Shown: piece by piece, positions 1 to 5,758 of the stretch
Layout of the letters: each line of letters begins with the position of its first letter
Numbering within the stretch: the first letter of the stretch is position 1
From: Nitrospirota bacterium
GTDB taxonomy: Bacteria; Nitrospirota; CAKKRA01; 9FT-COMBO-42-15
Direction: 5' to 3'
Length of the DNA stretch: 5,758 bases
Assembly (NCBI GenBank): GCA_016195585.1
Contig: JACPZJ010000052.1
Location: forward strand, 1 to 5,758
Notes under the pieces: model-generated
Database searches by the model: none
Told to the model about the DNA's origin: nothing
Seen by the model: only the letters and a program-made list of their open reading frames with translations
Translations under genes and position numbers: made by a program

Positions 1-681
1 GGCATCTCACCGCCTGCGCCGCCTTCAAATATACAGAGCTACACAAAGGGAAGCGCTGCATATCTCAACTGGGAAATCCAGACAAAAAACATGGACGGCT
101 CCAAGTTAAAAGACCTCTCCCGATTTATGCTCCTTCGTGCAGATGTGAGGGACAGGGAGACAGGCGGCTGCGGCTGCGCATATATTAAGATTGCAATGAT
201 AGATATGGAGAGGCCGGCGACTGCAATTATAAAAGACGATAGGGTGTTTTTTGTTGATACTGGTGATGACCTCTTTCCGCCCGGTCTCACCTATAAAATA
301 CCATACAGCTATAAGATTGTTGTAGAGGCAAGATCAGGGTTATTAAGCCCTGAATCAGCGGAGATCATCTTAACACCCATCATGCCGCCAGACCCACCTG
401 TGAAGTTTCAGGGTACTGCACAGAATGGCACAGTAATACTAAAATGGGAGGCGCCAAAGAAAGATGTCAAAGGCTTTAACATCTACAGGAGTAAAAGCAA
501 AGGTGCCTATCCTGATGTCCCTGTTAATAAGGAATTAATTAAAGGGAAGGTAATGAGCTTTGCAGACATAGGCCTTGCACCCGGCGCCTATTATTACATT
601 ATCAGGGCAACAGACAGCCCTGCCCCGCCCTTTGACGAAGGCCCCGCATCACAGGAGATAGAAATAATGGTAGAAAAATAG
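1..681 (+). CDS. Fibronectin type III domain protein, 5'-truncated by window edge
   Basis: The reading frame is open from base 1 and ends at TAG 679-681, leaving 226 residues of a protein whose start lies upstream. Two Fn3-like beta-sandwich units are visible. The first spans about residues 4-118, opens with PPAPPSNIQSY and a LNWE strand, and closes with YSYKIVVEARS. The second spans about residues 122-225, opens with PPDPPVKFQG, has ILKWEAP and FNIYRSKS strands, and closes with YYYIIRATD. The first unit carries a Cys-x-Cys pair (residues 57 and 59) in a loop. From memory, similar proteins in Deltaproteobacteria are lipoproteins with a KGPP-type N-terminus, so an envelope location is likely, but the signal peptide is outside the window. 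The role is unknown, probably binding or structural rather than catalytic. No terminator hairpin follows. The methionine at 91 is internal, because the first domain begins well before it. Confidence 0.8.
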   Translation, partial: GISPPAPPSNIQSYTKGSAAYLNWEIQTKNMDGSKLKDLSRFMLLRADVRDRETGGCGCAYIKIAMIDMERPATAIIKDDRVFFVDTGDDLFPPGLTYKIPYSYKIVVEARSGLLSPESAEIILTPIMPPDPPVKFQGTAQNGTVILKWEAPKKDVKGFNIYRSKSKGAYPDVPVNKELIKGKVMSFADIGLAPGAYYYIIRATDSPAPPFDEGPASQEIEIMVEK

Positions 682-684
682 TCC

Positions 685-714
685 TTGACGAGATAGGTAA
701 AATTAGTTTATGAT
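685..714 (+). promoter_or_regulatory. Candidate sigma70 promoter for the radical SAM gene
   Basis: A TTGACG hexamer at 685-690 is followed, after an 18-base spacer, by TATGAT at 709-714. Each hexamer differs from the consensus by one base. It begins four bases after the upstream stop codon and would start transcription near 721, about 40 bases before the ATG at 764. This is read from sequence only. Confidence 0.55.
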
Positions 715-750
715 TTAAGCTGTAGTTTTAAAATATATATAAGGATTTTA

Positions 751-756
751 GGGAGG
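751..756 (+). promoter_or_regulatory. Ribosome binding site fixing the start at 764
   Basis: GGGAGG lies 7 bases before ATG 764. It supports 764 as the original start of the radical SAM gene, and therefore supports reading 764-886 as that gene's true N-terminus rather than a chance ORF. Confidence 0.65.
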
Positions 757-763
757 TTTTTTG

Positions 764-886
764 ATGAAGGTATTATTAGTATCGCCAGAACTGCAGGATT
801 CCTGCTATAGTTTTTCAAAGAAGGAGGTAAGGTCATTCTGGTTTCCACGGCTGAGCCTTACAACACTCGGTGCACTTACACCCTGA
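764..886 (+). pseudogene. N-terminal fragment of B12-binding radical SAM protein (40 aa)
   Basis: ATG 764 opens a 40-codon frame ending at TGA 884-886. It begins MKVLLVSPELQD and ends FPRLSLTTLGALTP. This matches the usual first strand and helix of the cobalamin-binding domain of B12-binding radical SAM proteins: an MKxLLVxPE start, then a FPRLxLxTLxALTP segment. In intact relatives the chain continues through the rest of a Rossmann-like B12 domain, ending in a GGxH...PEEA...HADAVVxGEAE segment. Here the frame stops directly after ALTP, and the HLHPEEAKEHADAVVIGEAE segment follows in the +1 frame from 870. The middle of the domain, roughly 60 residues by family comparison from memory, is therefore missing. 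An assembly or sequencing error is possible. The alternative, a real 40-residue peptide translationally coupled to the next frame by a 17-base overlap, is less likely. Confidence 0.7.
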
Positions 887-2327
887 AGAGGCTAAAGAAC
901 ATGCTGATGCAGTTGTAATTGGCGAGGCAGAAAAGATTTGGCCAAGCCTGCTTGAGGATTTTAAAAAGGGCGAGTTAAAACCATTTTATAAGATGGACAC
1001 CCTCCCATCACTTGAAGGCCTGCCGCCGCAGAGGCTTGAGCTCCTGAGGCCGGGGGCATATATGACAAACAACTGCCTGCAGTCAAGCAGGGGCTGTCCC
1101 TATGGCTGCGACTTCTGCTCTGTAACAACCTTTTTTGGAAATACCTTCAGGCTGCGGCCTGTCAAGGATGTTATAGATGAGATTGCTGCGCTTGACGGCA
1201 AATTTGTGGTCTTTGTTGATGATAATATTGCCGGAAACAAGGCATATGCAAGGGAACTCTTCAAGGCGTTAATACCGCTAAAAAAACAGTGGGGAAGCCA
1301 GGCAAGCATAACACTGGCAAGAGACCCTGAATTGCTTGAATTAGCAGCAAAGAGCGGCTGCACCTCCTTATTTGTTGGAATAGAATCTATATCGCAGGAG
1401 ACCTTAGCAAGCGCTAACAAGTCCTTTAATAAGGTAACAGACTATGAGGAATCAATAAAAAGATTTCATGATCATGGCATCCTGATCAATGCAGGTATGA
1501 TCTTTGGTTTTGATAATGATGATGAGTCTGTATTTGAGAGGACCGTAGATTTCCTTAAGAAGAACAGGGTCGGCCTTGTTCTCTTCAGCATACTCACCCC
1601 CTTCCCCGGAACAGGCTTTTATAAAAAACTGGAACAGGAAGGGAGAATAATTGACACGGACTGGTCGCATTACGATGGGAGAAATGTGGTGTTTAAACCC
1701 AAAAATCTGTCGCCCGAGGCCCTTCAGGACGGTTTTCACTGGGCTTATCATAAATTTTATTCGGTGCCTTCTATTCTGCAGCGCGTCCTTCCAACAAAGC
1801 AGCTCCGTATACCAAGGCTCTACTTCAATTGGGCATATAGGCGGATGGTAAAGAGGGTGCCAAAGGGGGAAATATCACCGCTCTCTTCAATATTGAACAG
1901 ACTGCAGGGAAAACTCCCTGCAATTGAGACAAAGAACCTTATACCAAATACACTCCAAACCATTAAAGACAAGGTTGGAGACATGTCCGGGCAGATTGAA
2001 TCCTTTTTAGAGATCAGGGTAAAGAAGAATGAAAGGCTTCAGGCAATCCTTGTGGAGCTTGAGGGAACACTGGACAAATTCAATGCCAATGAGCTTAAAA
2101 AAAGAATCCTGTCTGCTGCAAAGAAGGCAGAGATGGATGTTATCATCAACTTCAAGAATCTAAAAGGCGCAACACCTGCTGCCTTGCAGGTCCTCTTTTC
2201 TGAAGGAATGCACTTGGGTGGTTATCTTAAGATAAAACTCTTAAATCTCTGCGATTCCTTTACAGAGGGGCTTGGAACATTAAGCCCTGTGTATGTAAGA
2301 ATCACTGAAGAGGATTTGCATTATTAG
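870..2327 (+). CDS. Radical SAM protein with truncated B12-binding domain and C-terminal STAS-like domain
   Basis: This frame encodes 485 residues from GTG 870, the only in-frame start after a stop at 852-854; no good SD precedes it. Residues 1-45 are the end of a cobalamin-binding domain (PEEAKEHADAVVIGEAE). The radical SAM core spans about 65-270. Its RGCPYGCDFC motif supplies the three cysteines C76, C80 and C83 for the [4Fe-4S] cluster that cleaves S-adenosylmethionine, followed by FVGIES at 168-173 and TPFPGTGFY at 243-251. Residues 275-345 resemble the helical extension common in this family (DUF4070-like). A linker follows, then an STAS-like domain at about 388-470 (ILVELEGTLD, DVIINFKNLKGATPAAL). 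The reaction is unknown; B12 radical SAM enzymes often methylate or rearrange lipids, cofactors or natural products. Because the N-terminus is in another frame (764-886) and most of the B12 domain is absent, the product is probably non-functional or altered. The radical SAM call is firm and the STAS call moderate. Confidence 0.85.
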   Translation: MHLHPEEAKEHADAVVIGEAEKIWPSLLEDFKKGELKPFYKMDTLPSLEGLPPQRLELLRPGAYMTNNCLQSSRGCPYGCDFCSVTTFFGNTFRLRPVKDVIDEIAALDGKFVVFVDDNIAGNKAYARELFKALIPLKKQWGSQASITLARDPELLELAAKSGCTSLFVGIESISQETLASANKSFNKVTDYEESIKRFHDHGILINAGMIFGFDNDDESVFERTVDFLKKNRVGLVLFSILTPFPGTGFYKKLEQEGRIIDTDWSHYDGRNVVFKPKNLSPEALQDGFHWAYHKFYSVPSILQRVLPTKQLRIPRLYFNWAYRRMVKRVPKGEISPLSSILNRLQGKLPAIETKNLIPNTLQTIKDKVGDMSGQIESFLEIRVKKNERLQAILVELEGTLDKFNANELKKRILSAAKKAEMDVIINFKNLKGATPAALQVLFSEGMHLGGYLKIKLLNLCDSFTEGLGTLSPVYVRITEEDLHY

Positions 2328-2366
2328 TATTTAAAACTACTCTTCTTGCATCCCACCATAGAAACC

Positions 2367-2402
2367 TTTACAAATCCGTGAGGTTAGTGATATTATAATC
2401 AC
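2367..2402 (+). promoter_or_regulatory. Candidate promoter with palindrome over the -10 region
   Basis: TTTACA at 2367-2372 and TATTAT at 2391-2396 are 18 bases apart, and a perfect TATAAT occurs at 2394-2399. Overlapping both -10 candidates is the palindrome GTGATATTATAATCAC (2387-2402), with five-base arms GTGAT and ATCAC. Such placement suits an operator where a regulator would block RNA polymerase. The arm spacing does not match the CRP (GTGA-N6-TCAC) or FNR (TTGAT-N4-ATCAA) consensus. The rest of the 113-base gap after the radical SAM gene shows no strong terminator. Confidence 0.4.
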
Positions 2403-2428
2403 GACTTGAGAATATCCCTATTAACATT

Positions 2429-2435
2429 AGGAGGT
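2429..2435 (+). promoter_or_regulatory. Strong ribosome binding site of the amino-acid dehydrogenase
   Basis: AGGAGGT is a near-perfect SD sequence 5 bases before ATG 2441 and fixes that start. Confidence 0.8.
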
Positions 2436-2440
2436 AGCGC

Positions 2441-3538
2441 ATGGATTTTGTCTGGACTACAGATGAAATCGGGCCGGAAAAGGTTGTTCATATCTATGAG
2501 CCAAAATCAAATCTAAAGGCAATTGTGGTAATAGACAATACAAGTTTAGGCCCTGCCATTGGCGGCGTACGCATGGCTTCTGATGTAACAGCAGAGGAGG
2601 TCGGAAGATTAGCAAGGGCAATGACATTTAAAAACTCTGCAGCAGGAATTCCTCATGGCGGAGGAAAATCGGGGATAATCGCAGACCCGAAAACAGAAAA
2701 CAAGGAGACGCTCATCAGGCTTTTTGCACAGGCAATAAAAGAGCTTGTTATGTATATCCCTGGCCCTGACATGGGGACAAATGAAGAATCCATGGCAATC
2801 ATATATAATGAGATTAAGAGGTCTGTTGGCAGGCCAGAGGAGATCGGCGGCATACCGCTTGACGAGCTTGGCGCAACAGCCTATGGCGTTGCTGTTGCAA
2901 CTGATGTTGCAAAGGACTTTATTAAATTAAACCTAAATGGCGCAAGGCTTGTTGTAGAGGGATTTGGAAGTGTTGGAAAACACTCTGCAAGATTCCTCTC
3001 TGAAAGGGGCGTTAAGCTTATTGCTGCAAATGACACGCATGGGACAATCTATAACAAGGACGGCCTTGATATAGATGAGCTTATAAAATTAAAGGGCATT
3101 GGCAAGAGTGTGGTTGATTATAAAAAAGGTGATAAACTTGCTGTAGATGATATATTAAAGATAGAGTGCGATATTTTTGTGCCTGCTGCAAGGCCTGATG
3201 TTATAAATGAGAAAAATGTGGATTTGATAAAGACAAAACTTATTGTTCAGGGCGCAAATATTCCTATTACTATCGGCGCAGAGAAAATATTGCATGATAA
3301 AGGGATATTGAGCATTCCTGATTTTATTGCAAATGCCGGCGGTGTTATTTTTACATCCGTTGAATACAGAAATGGCACAGAAAAAGAGGCATTTGAGGCA
3401 GTTAAAACAAAGATAAGCAAGAATACAAAACTTATTTTGGAGAGGGTATATAAGGAAAAGATATATCCACGCGATGCAGCAGAGGCGCTTGCAAAGGAGC
3501 GGCTGTTTAAGGCAATGAAATACAGGAGAAGCAGGTAA
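2441..3538 (+). CDS. Glu/Leu/Phe/Val dehydrogenase family protein
   Basis: This 365-residue protein carries out reversible oxidative deamination of an L-amino acid to a 2-oxo acid plus ammonium with NAD(P)+, in the cytoplasm. Residues 1-130 are the substrate/dimerisation domain. They contain GPAIGGVRM at 37-45, the substrate-binding lysine K64 in MTFKN, the catalytic lysine K76 in GGGKSG, and PGPDMGTNEESM at 107-118 with the catalytic aspartate D110. The 12-residue spacing between the two lysines equals that in leucine dehydrogenase. Residues 145-340 hold the Rossmann domain, with GFGSVG at 174-179, D198 at the end of the second strand (favouring NAD+), VPAA at 247-250 and NAGG at 298-301. 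The length is closer to leucine/phenylalanine/valine dehydrogenases than to glutamate dehydrogenases (about 410-450). However, the PDMGTN and GGIPLDELGAT segments resemble glutamate dehydrogenases, so substrate is left open. The frame is intact. The aldehyde dehydrogenase lies 118 bases downstream, beyond a palindromic repeat. Confidence 0.92.
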   Translation: MDFVWTTDEIGPEKVVHIYEPKSNLKAIVVIDNTSLGPAIGGVRMASDVTAEEVGRLARAMTFKNSAAGIPHGGGKSGIIADPKTENKETLIRLFAQAIKELVMYIPGPDMGTNEESMAIIYNEIKRSVGRPEEIGGIPLDELGATAYGVAVATDVAKDFIKLNLNGARLVVEGFGSVGKHSARFLSERGVKLIAANDTHGTIYNKDGLDIDELIKLKGIGKSVVDYKKGDKLAVDDILKIECDIFVPAARPDVINEKNVDLIKTKLIVQGANIPITIGAEKILHDKGILSIPDFIANAGGVIFTSVEYRNGTEKEAFEAVKTKISKNTKLILERVYKEKIYPRDAAEALAKERLFKAMKYRRSR

Positions 3539-3546
3539 AACATTTA

Positions 3547-3648
3547 CCCCCTCACCCTTGCCCTCTCCCACAAGGGGAGAGGGAATAATTTCGATCCCCT
3601 CCATTTTCCCCCTCCCTTGATGGGAGGGGGTTAGGGGGAGGGTGAAGG
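3547..3648. repeat. C/G-rich nested palindromic (REP-like) intergenic repeat
   Basis: The element contains two perfect 9-bp hairpins: CCCTCTCCC 3561-3569 with GGGAGAGGG 3575-3583 (5-base loop), and CCCCCTCCC 3608-3616 with GGGAGGGGG 3622-3630 (5-base loop TTGAT). The outer arms, CCCTCACCC at 3549-3557 and GGGTGAAGG at 3640-3648, are complementary except for one position, so the whole can fold as a two-hairpin structure closed by an outer stem. It reads as two related CCCTCACCC...CCCTCTCCC units in opposite orientation. Translated on the minus strand it gives the LTPSHQGRG and SPLVGEGKGEG strings. I recognise these from spurious ORFs across many bacterial genomes, a sign of a widely dispersed repeat. 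The first hairpin is followed by AATAATTT, so partial termination or mRNA 3' protection of the upstream gene is possible. Confidence 0.8.
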
Positions 3649-3650
3649 AG
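3645..3650 (+). promoter_or_regulatory. Ribosome binding site at the repeat edge, fixing the start at 3657
   Basis: AAGGAG lies 6 bases before ATG 3657. The longer in-frame start GTG 3642 has no SD of its own, lies inside the repeat and would overlap this SD, so 3657 is preferred. The first four bases of the SD belong to the outer arm of the palindromic repeat. Confidence 0.75.
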
Positions 3651-3656
3651 ACTGTC

Positions 3657-5078
3657 ATGACCGAACACCACGGCCTTTTAATAAACGGTGAATGGCGGCA
3701 AACAAAAAAGACCTTTGAAGTCCGTACGCCCTTTGATAACTCCCTCCTTGCTATTGTCTCAGAGGCATCAGAAGAAGATGTTAAAGATGCTGTAGCAAGC
3801 GCAGAGAGCGCCTTTAAGAAGATTAAGTTAACGCCATCTGAGAGATACGAGATTCTTAAAAGGGCTTCAGAATTAATATCAGAGAGAAAAGAGGAGTTTG
3901 CAAAGACACTCTCTCTTGAGGCAGGAAAGCCAATAAAGGATGCAAGGCTTGAGGTCATGCGCTGCGCCTCAACACTCCTTAATTCAGCAGAGGAGGCAAA
4001 GAGGATTCATGGCGAGGAGATACCTGTTGCAGCAGCAAGAGGCTCTGAAAACCGCATCTCCTTTACCATCCGCGAACCTATTGGCGTTGTCTGTGCAATC
4101 TCTCCATTTAACTTTCCAATGAACCTTGTCTGCCACAAAATCGGCCCTGCCATTGCTGCAGGAAACAGTGTTGTATTAAAGCCTGCATCTTCAACACCGC
4201 TGTCTGCCATTAATCTTGCAGGTGCCTTCATTGAGGCAGGACTGCCAAAGGGATTATTGAATATTGTATTTGGCTCTGGAAACACAGTTGGTGAATGGCT
4301 GCTTGCTGACCAGAGGATTGGACTTTACACATTTACAGGGAGTCCAAAGGTTGGCAAAAGGATAAAAGAGGCTTCAGGACTGAGAAGGGTTATACTTGAG
4401 CTTGGCTCTAATTCTGCAACTATCGTTCATAATGATGCAGATATTAAAAAAGCTGCCTCTGCCTGTGCGCGGGCAGGCTTTGCTTATGCTGGACAGATAT
4501 GCATATCATTGCAAAGGCTGCTTGTTCATAAAGATATTATGAATAAATTCCTTTCTGAATTTATTCCTCTTGTAGAGAATCTAAAAGTCGGCGACCCGAT
4601 TGAGGAGTCAACGGATGTTGGGCCATTGATAAATAAAGAGGCTGCAATAAAGGCAGATGCGTGGATTAATGAGGCAGTAAACAGAGGAGCTAAACTTCTC
4701 ACTGGCGGCGAAAGAAAAGGCTCTGTTGTAACACCTGCTGTATTAACAGATGTTGAAAGGACAATGCGCATTGTATGCTTTGAGGCATTTGCACCTGTTG
4801 TATCTCTCATACCTTATAACACTATTGAAGAGGCAATTGATATAGTGAATGACTCAGAGTATGGGCTTCAGGCAGGGATATTTACAAAGGATATAAACAT
4901 TGCCTTTAAGGCAATAAAAGGGATTAAGGTTGGCGGGATTATGATTAATGATACATCCTTATATCGTGCAGACATGATGCCATACGGCGGCGTAAAAAAC
5001 AGTGGCATCGGCAGAGAAGGCCCGCGATACGCCATTGAGGAGATGACGGACTTGAAGACAGTGGTGATTAATCTGTAG
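3657..5078 (+). CDS. NAD(P)-dependent aldehyde dehydrogenase (lactaldehyde/GAPN-like subgroup)
   Basis: From ATG 3657 the protein has 473 residues, normal for the ALDH superfamily, which oxidises aldehydes to carboxylates with NAD(P)+. It starts with the typical LLINGEW segment at 7-13. Active-site features are present: N152 in SPFNFP (oxyanion hole), K175 in VLKPAS (cofactor), the FTGSPKVG cofactor loop at 226-233, the general base E248 in LELGSNS, the nucleophile C282 in GQICIS, and E376 in FEAFAP (cofactor ribose). The C-terminal PYGGVKNSGIGREG segment lies at 442-455. ELGSNS replaces the common ELGGN and FAP replaces FGP. I associate both variants with the poorly characterised family 21/lactaldehyde-like subgroup rather than betaine or succinate-semialdehyde enzymes. 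The substrate cannot be read from sequence. The neighbouring amino-acid dehydrogenase suggests amino-acid-derived aldehydes, but this is only inference. No separate promoter is evident in the gap. Confidence 0.92.
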   Translation: MTEHHGLLINGEWRQTKKTFEVRTPFDNSLLAIVSEASEEDVKDAVASAESAFKKIKLTPSERYEILKRASELISERKEEFAKTLSLEAGKPIKDARLEVMRCASTLLNSAEEAKRIHGEEIPVAAARGSENRISFTIREPIGVVCAISPFNFPMNLVCHKIGPAIAAGNSVVLKPASSTPLSAINLAGAFIEAGLPKGLLNIVFGSGNTVGEWLLADQRIGLYTFTGSPKVGKRIKEASGLRRVILELGSNSATIVHNDADIKKAASACARAGFAYAGQICISLQRLLVHKDIMNKFLSEFIPLVENLKVGDPIEESTDVGPLINKEAAIKADAWINEAVNRGAKLLTGGERKGSVVTPAVLTDVERTMRIVCFEAFAPVVSLIPYNTIEEAIDIVNDSEYGLQAGIFTKDINIAFKAIKGIKVGGIMINDTSLYRADMMPYGGVKNSGIGREGPRYAIEEMTDLKTVVINL

Positions 5079-5160
5079 GAATTCGTGGCATTTAAATTAA
5101 TGCTGCTTAATGTCTATAGAAAAGAAAATGATCTTTTTACAATTTGTGTCTACATTAAAA

Positions 5161-5166
5161 GAGGTG
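5161..5166 (+). promoter_or_regulatory. Ribosome binding site indicating a start at 5172
   Basis: GAGGTG lies 5 bases before ATG 5172. It decides for a start at 5172 over the longer upstream frame from ATG 5110, which has no SD and encodes about 34 residues unlike anything in the ORF6N family. Confidence 0.6.
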
Positions 5167-5171
5167 GATAA

Positions 5172-5724
5172 ATGGACTTGGCTATTTCAATGCAGGTTAT
5201 TGAAAGGAAAATACTTCCTAATACACAGGCAGAAGGTTATGCTGAGCATGCACTTAGCAGATCTCTATGGAGTAGAAACGAGGGTGCTCAACCAGGCGGT
5301 AAGAAGGAATATCAACAGATTCCATGAAGATTTTATGTTTCAGCTCAAAGATTCTGAGGCTGAACAACTGGTATCACAAAATGTGATACCACATAAGAAG
5401 TACTTCGGTGGTTTCCTCCCTTATGCCTTTACCGAACAGGGAGTTGCCATGCTTTCGAGCGTGCTCAACAGCGAGAGAGCAATTTTGGTTAACATAGCAA
5501 TCATGAGAGCATTTGTGAAGCTGCGGGAGATGCTATCTACCAATAAAGAACTTGCTTATAAATTAGCTGAACTTGAACGAAAAATTGAAAGACACGATGA
5601 GGAAATAAAAGCAATTTTTAATGCTATCCGTCAACTAATGGCGCCTCCTGAACCCAAAAAGAGAAAAATAGGCTTCATGGTCAGGGAGCGCAGCGCGAAG
5701 TATAGGACACTCAGCCACAGGTAG
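5172..5724 (+). CDS. ORF6N-domain (KilA-N-related) DNA-binding protein, frameshifted near its start
   Basis: The body, bases 5212-5724, encodes a typical ORF6N protein. It has the RQKVMLSMHLADLYGVET segment, VRRNINRFHEDFMFQL, a YAFTEQGVAMLSSVLNSERA block, IMRAFVKLRE, and then a coiled-coil helix (ELAYKLAELERKIERHDEE). The tail reads IRQLMAPPEPKKRKIGF. The usual family N-terminus, MDLAISMQVIERKI, is present at 5172-5213 but in another frame. Restoring TA within AAAATAC (5208-5214) gives a continuous protein of about 184 residues. So the gene is either a recent pseudogene, a sequencing or assembly error, or still expressed from internal ATG 5239 or 5248. ORF6N domains are phage-associated putative DNA-binding modules, often found as solitary chromosomal genes; the cellular role is not established. 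The gene follows the aldehyde dehydrogenase by 93 bases, and no phage neighbours are visible. Confidence 0.82.
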
Positions 5725-5758
5725 GGAGTATCCTTCTATTTCTGATTTTTCATATTTC

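Noticed and set aside
821..827. AAGGAGG as a ribosome binding site for GTG 870
   Set aside because: It is 42 bases upstream, too far to serve that start, and it lies within the codons for the N-terminal fragment.
1452..1751. Minus-strand and alternative-frame ORFs inside the radical SAM gene
   Set aside because: They have no SD, no family resemblance, and are fully contained in a strongly supported gene on the + strand.
3642..3656. GTG 3642 as the start of the aldehyde dehydrogenase
   Set aside because: The codon lies inside the repeat arm and has no SD of its own. ATG 3657 has AAGGAG at the proper distance and gives the usual ALDH N-terminus.
3155..3958. 267-residue minus-strand open frame
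   Set aside because: It runs antisense through two well-supported dehydrogenase genes and through the palindromic repeat. Its recognisable strings (LTPSHQGRG, SPLVGEGKGEG) are the known by-product of translating such repeats.
5110..5171. Upstream ATG 5110 as the start of the ORF6N gene
   Set aside because: It has no SD, and its roughly 34 extra residues do not resemble the family. The genuine family N-terminus is found from 5172 in another frame behind a good SD.
5079..5171. Promoter or terminator between the aldehyde dehydrogenase and the ORF6N gene
   Set aside because: GCATT/AATGC (about 5088-5103) forms only a 5-bp stem without a following T-run, and TTTACA near 5136 has no -10 hexamer at a suitable distance.
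1..5758. CRISPR array, tRNA, rRNA, insertion sequence or defence system
   Set aside because: No regularly spaced repeats, no tRNA-like cloverleaf, no transposase or terminal inverted repeats, and no defence-type domains were seen. The ORF6N protein alone does not make a prophage.

Overview
The window looks like ordinary chromosomal sequence from a Gram-negative, probably anaerobic bacterium with moderate GC content. The gene types are a Fn3-repeat envelope protein, a B12-type radical SAM protein, a short amino-acid dehydrogenase and an ORF6N protein. Together with the C/G-rich intergenic palindrome, they recall Deltaproteobacteria, Nitrospirota or related uncultured lineages. That placement is an impression, not a demonstrated assignment. 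All supported genes lie on the + strand.

Layout: (1) 1-681 is the 3' part of a gene for a protein with two fibronectin type III-like domains. (2) A good sigma70-type promoter (685-714) and a ribosome binding site (751-756) lead into a B12-binding radical SAM gene starting at 764. This gene is broken. Its first 40 codons (764-886) run in one frame, and the rest (870-2327) runs in another, lacking most of the cobalamin-binding domain. The junction is a 14-base stretch that fits the family in both frames, which suggests a deletion between short direct repeats. The C-terminus carries an STAS-like domain. (3) 2441-3538 is a Glu/Leu/Phe/Val dehydrogenase with a strong Shine-Dalgarno (SD) site and a candidate promoter whose -10 region lies in a palindrome. 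(4) 3547-3648 is a nested C/G-rich palindromic repeat that ends inside the SD sequence of the next gene. (5) 3657-5078 is an NAD(P)-dependent aldehyde dehydrogenase. (6) 5172-5724 is an ORF6N-domain gene whose first 14 codons are in a different frame from the rest, apparently through loss of one TA from a TATA run.

The amino-acid dehydrogenase and the aldehyde dehydrogenase are the only pair that could plausibly share metabolism, namely amino-acid or 2-oxo-acid breakdown with NAD(P)H production. The repeat between them argues against tight coupling. I see no CRISPR array, rRNA, tRNA, transposase or defence system, and no convincing undescribed system. The most informative points are the two gene disruptions with readable mechanisms, the radical SAM-STAS fusion with a lost phosphoacceptor serine, and the repeat that may gate aldehyde dehydrogenase translation.
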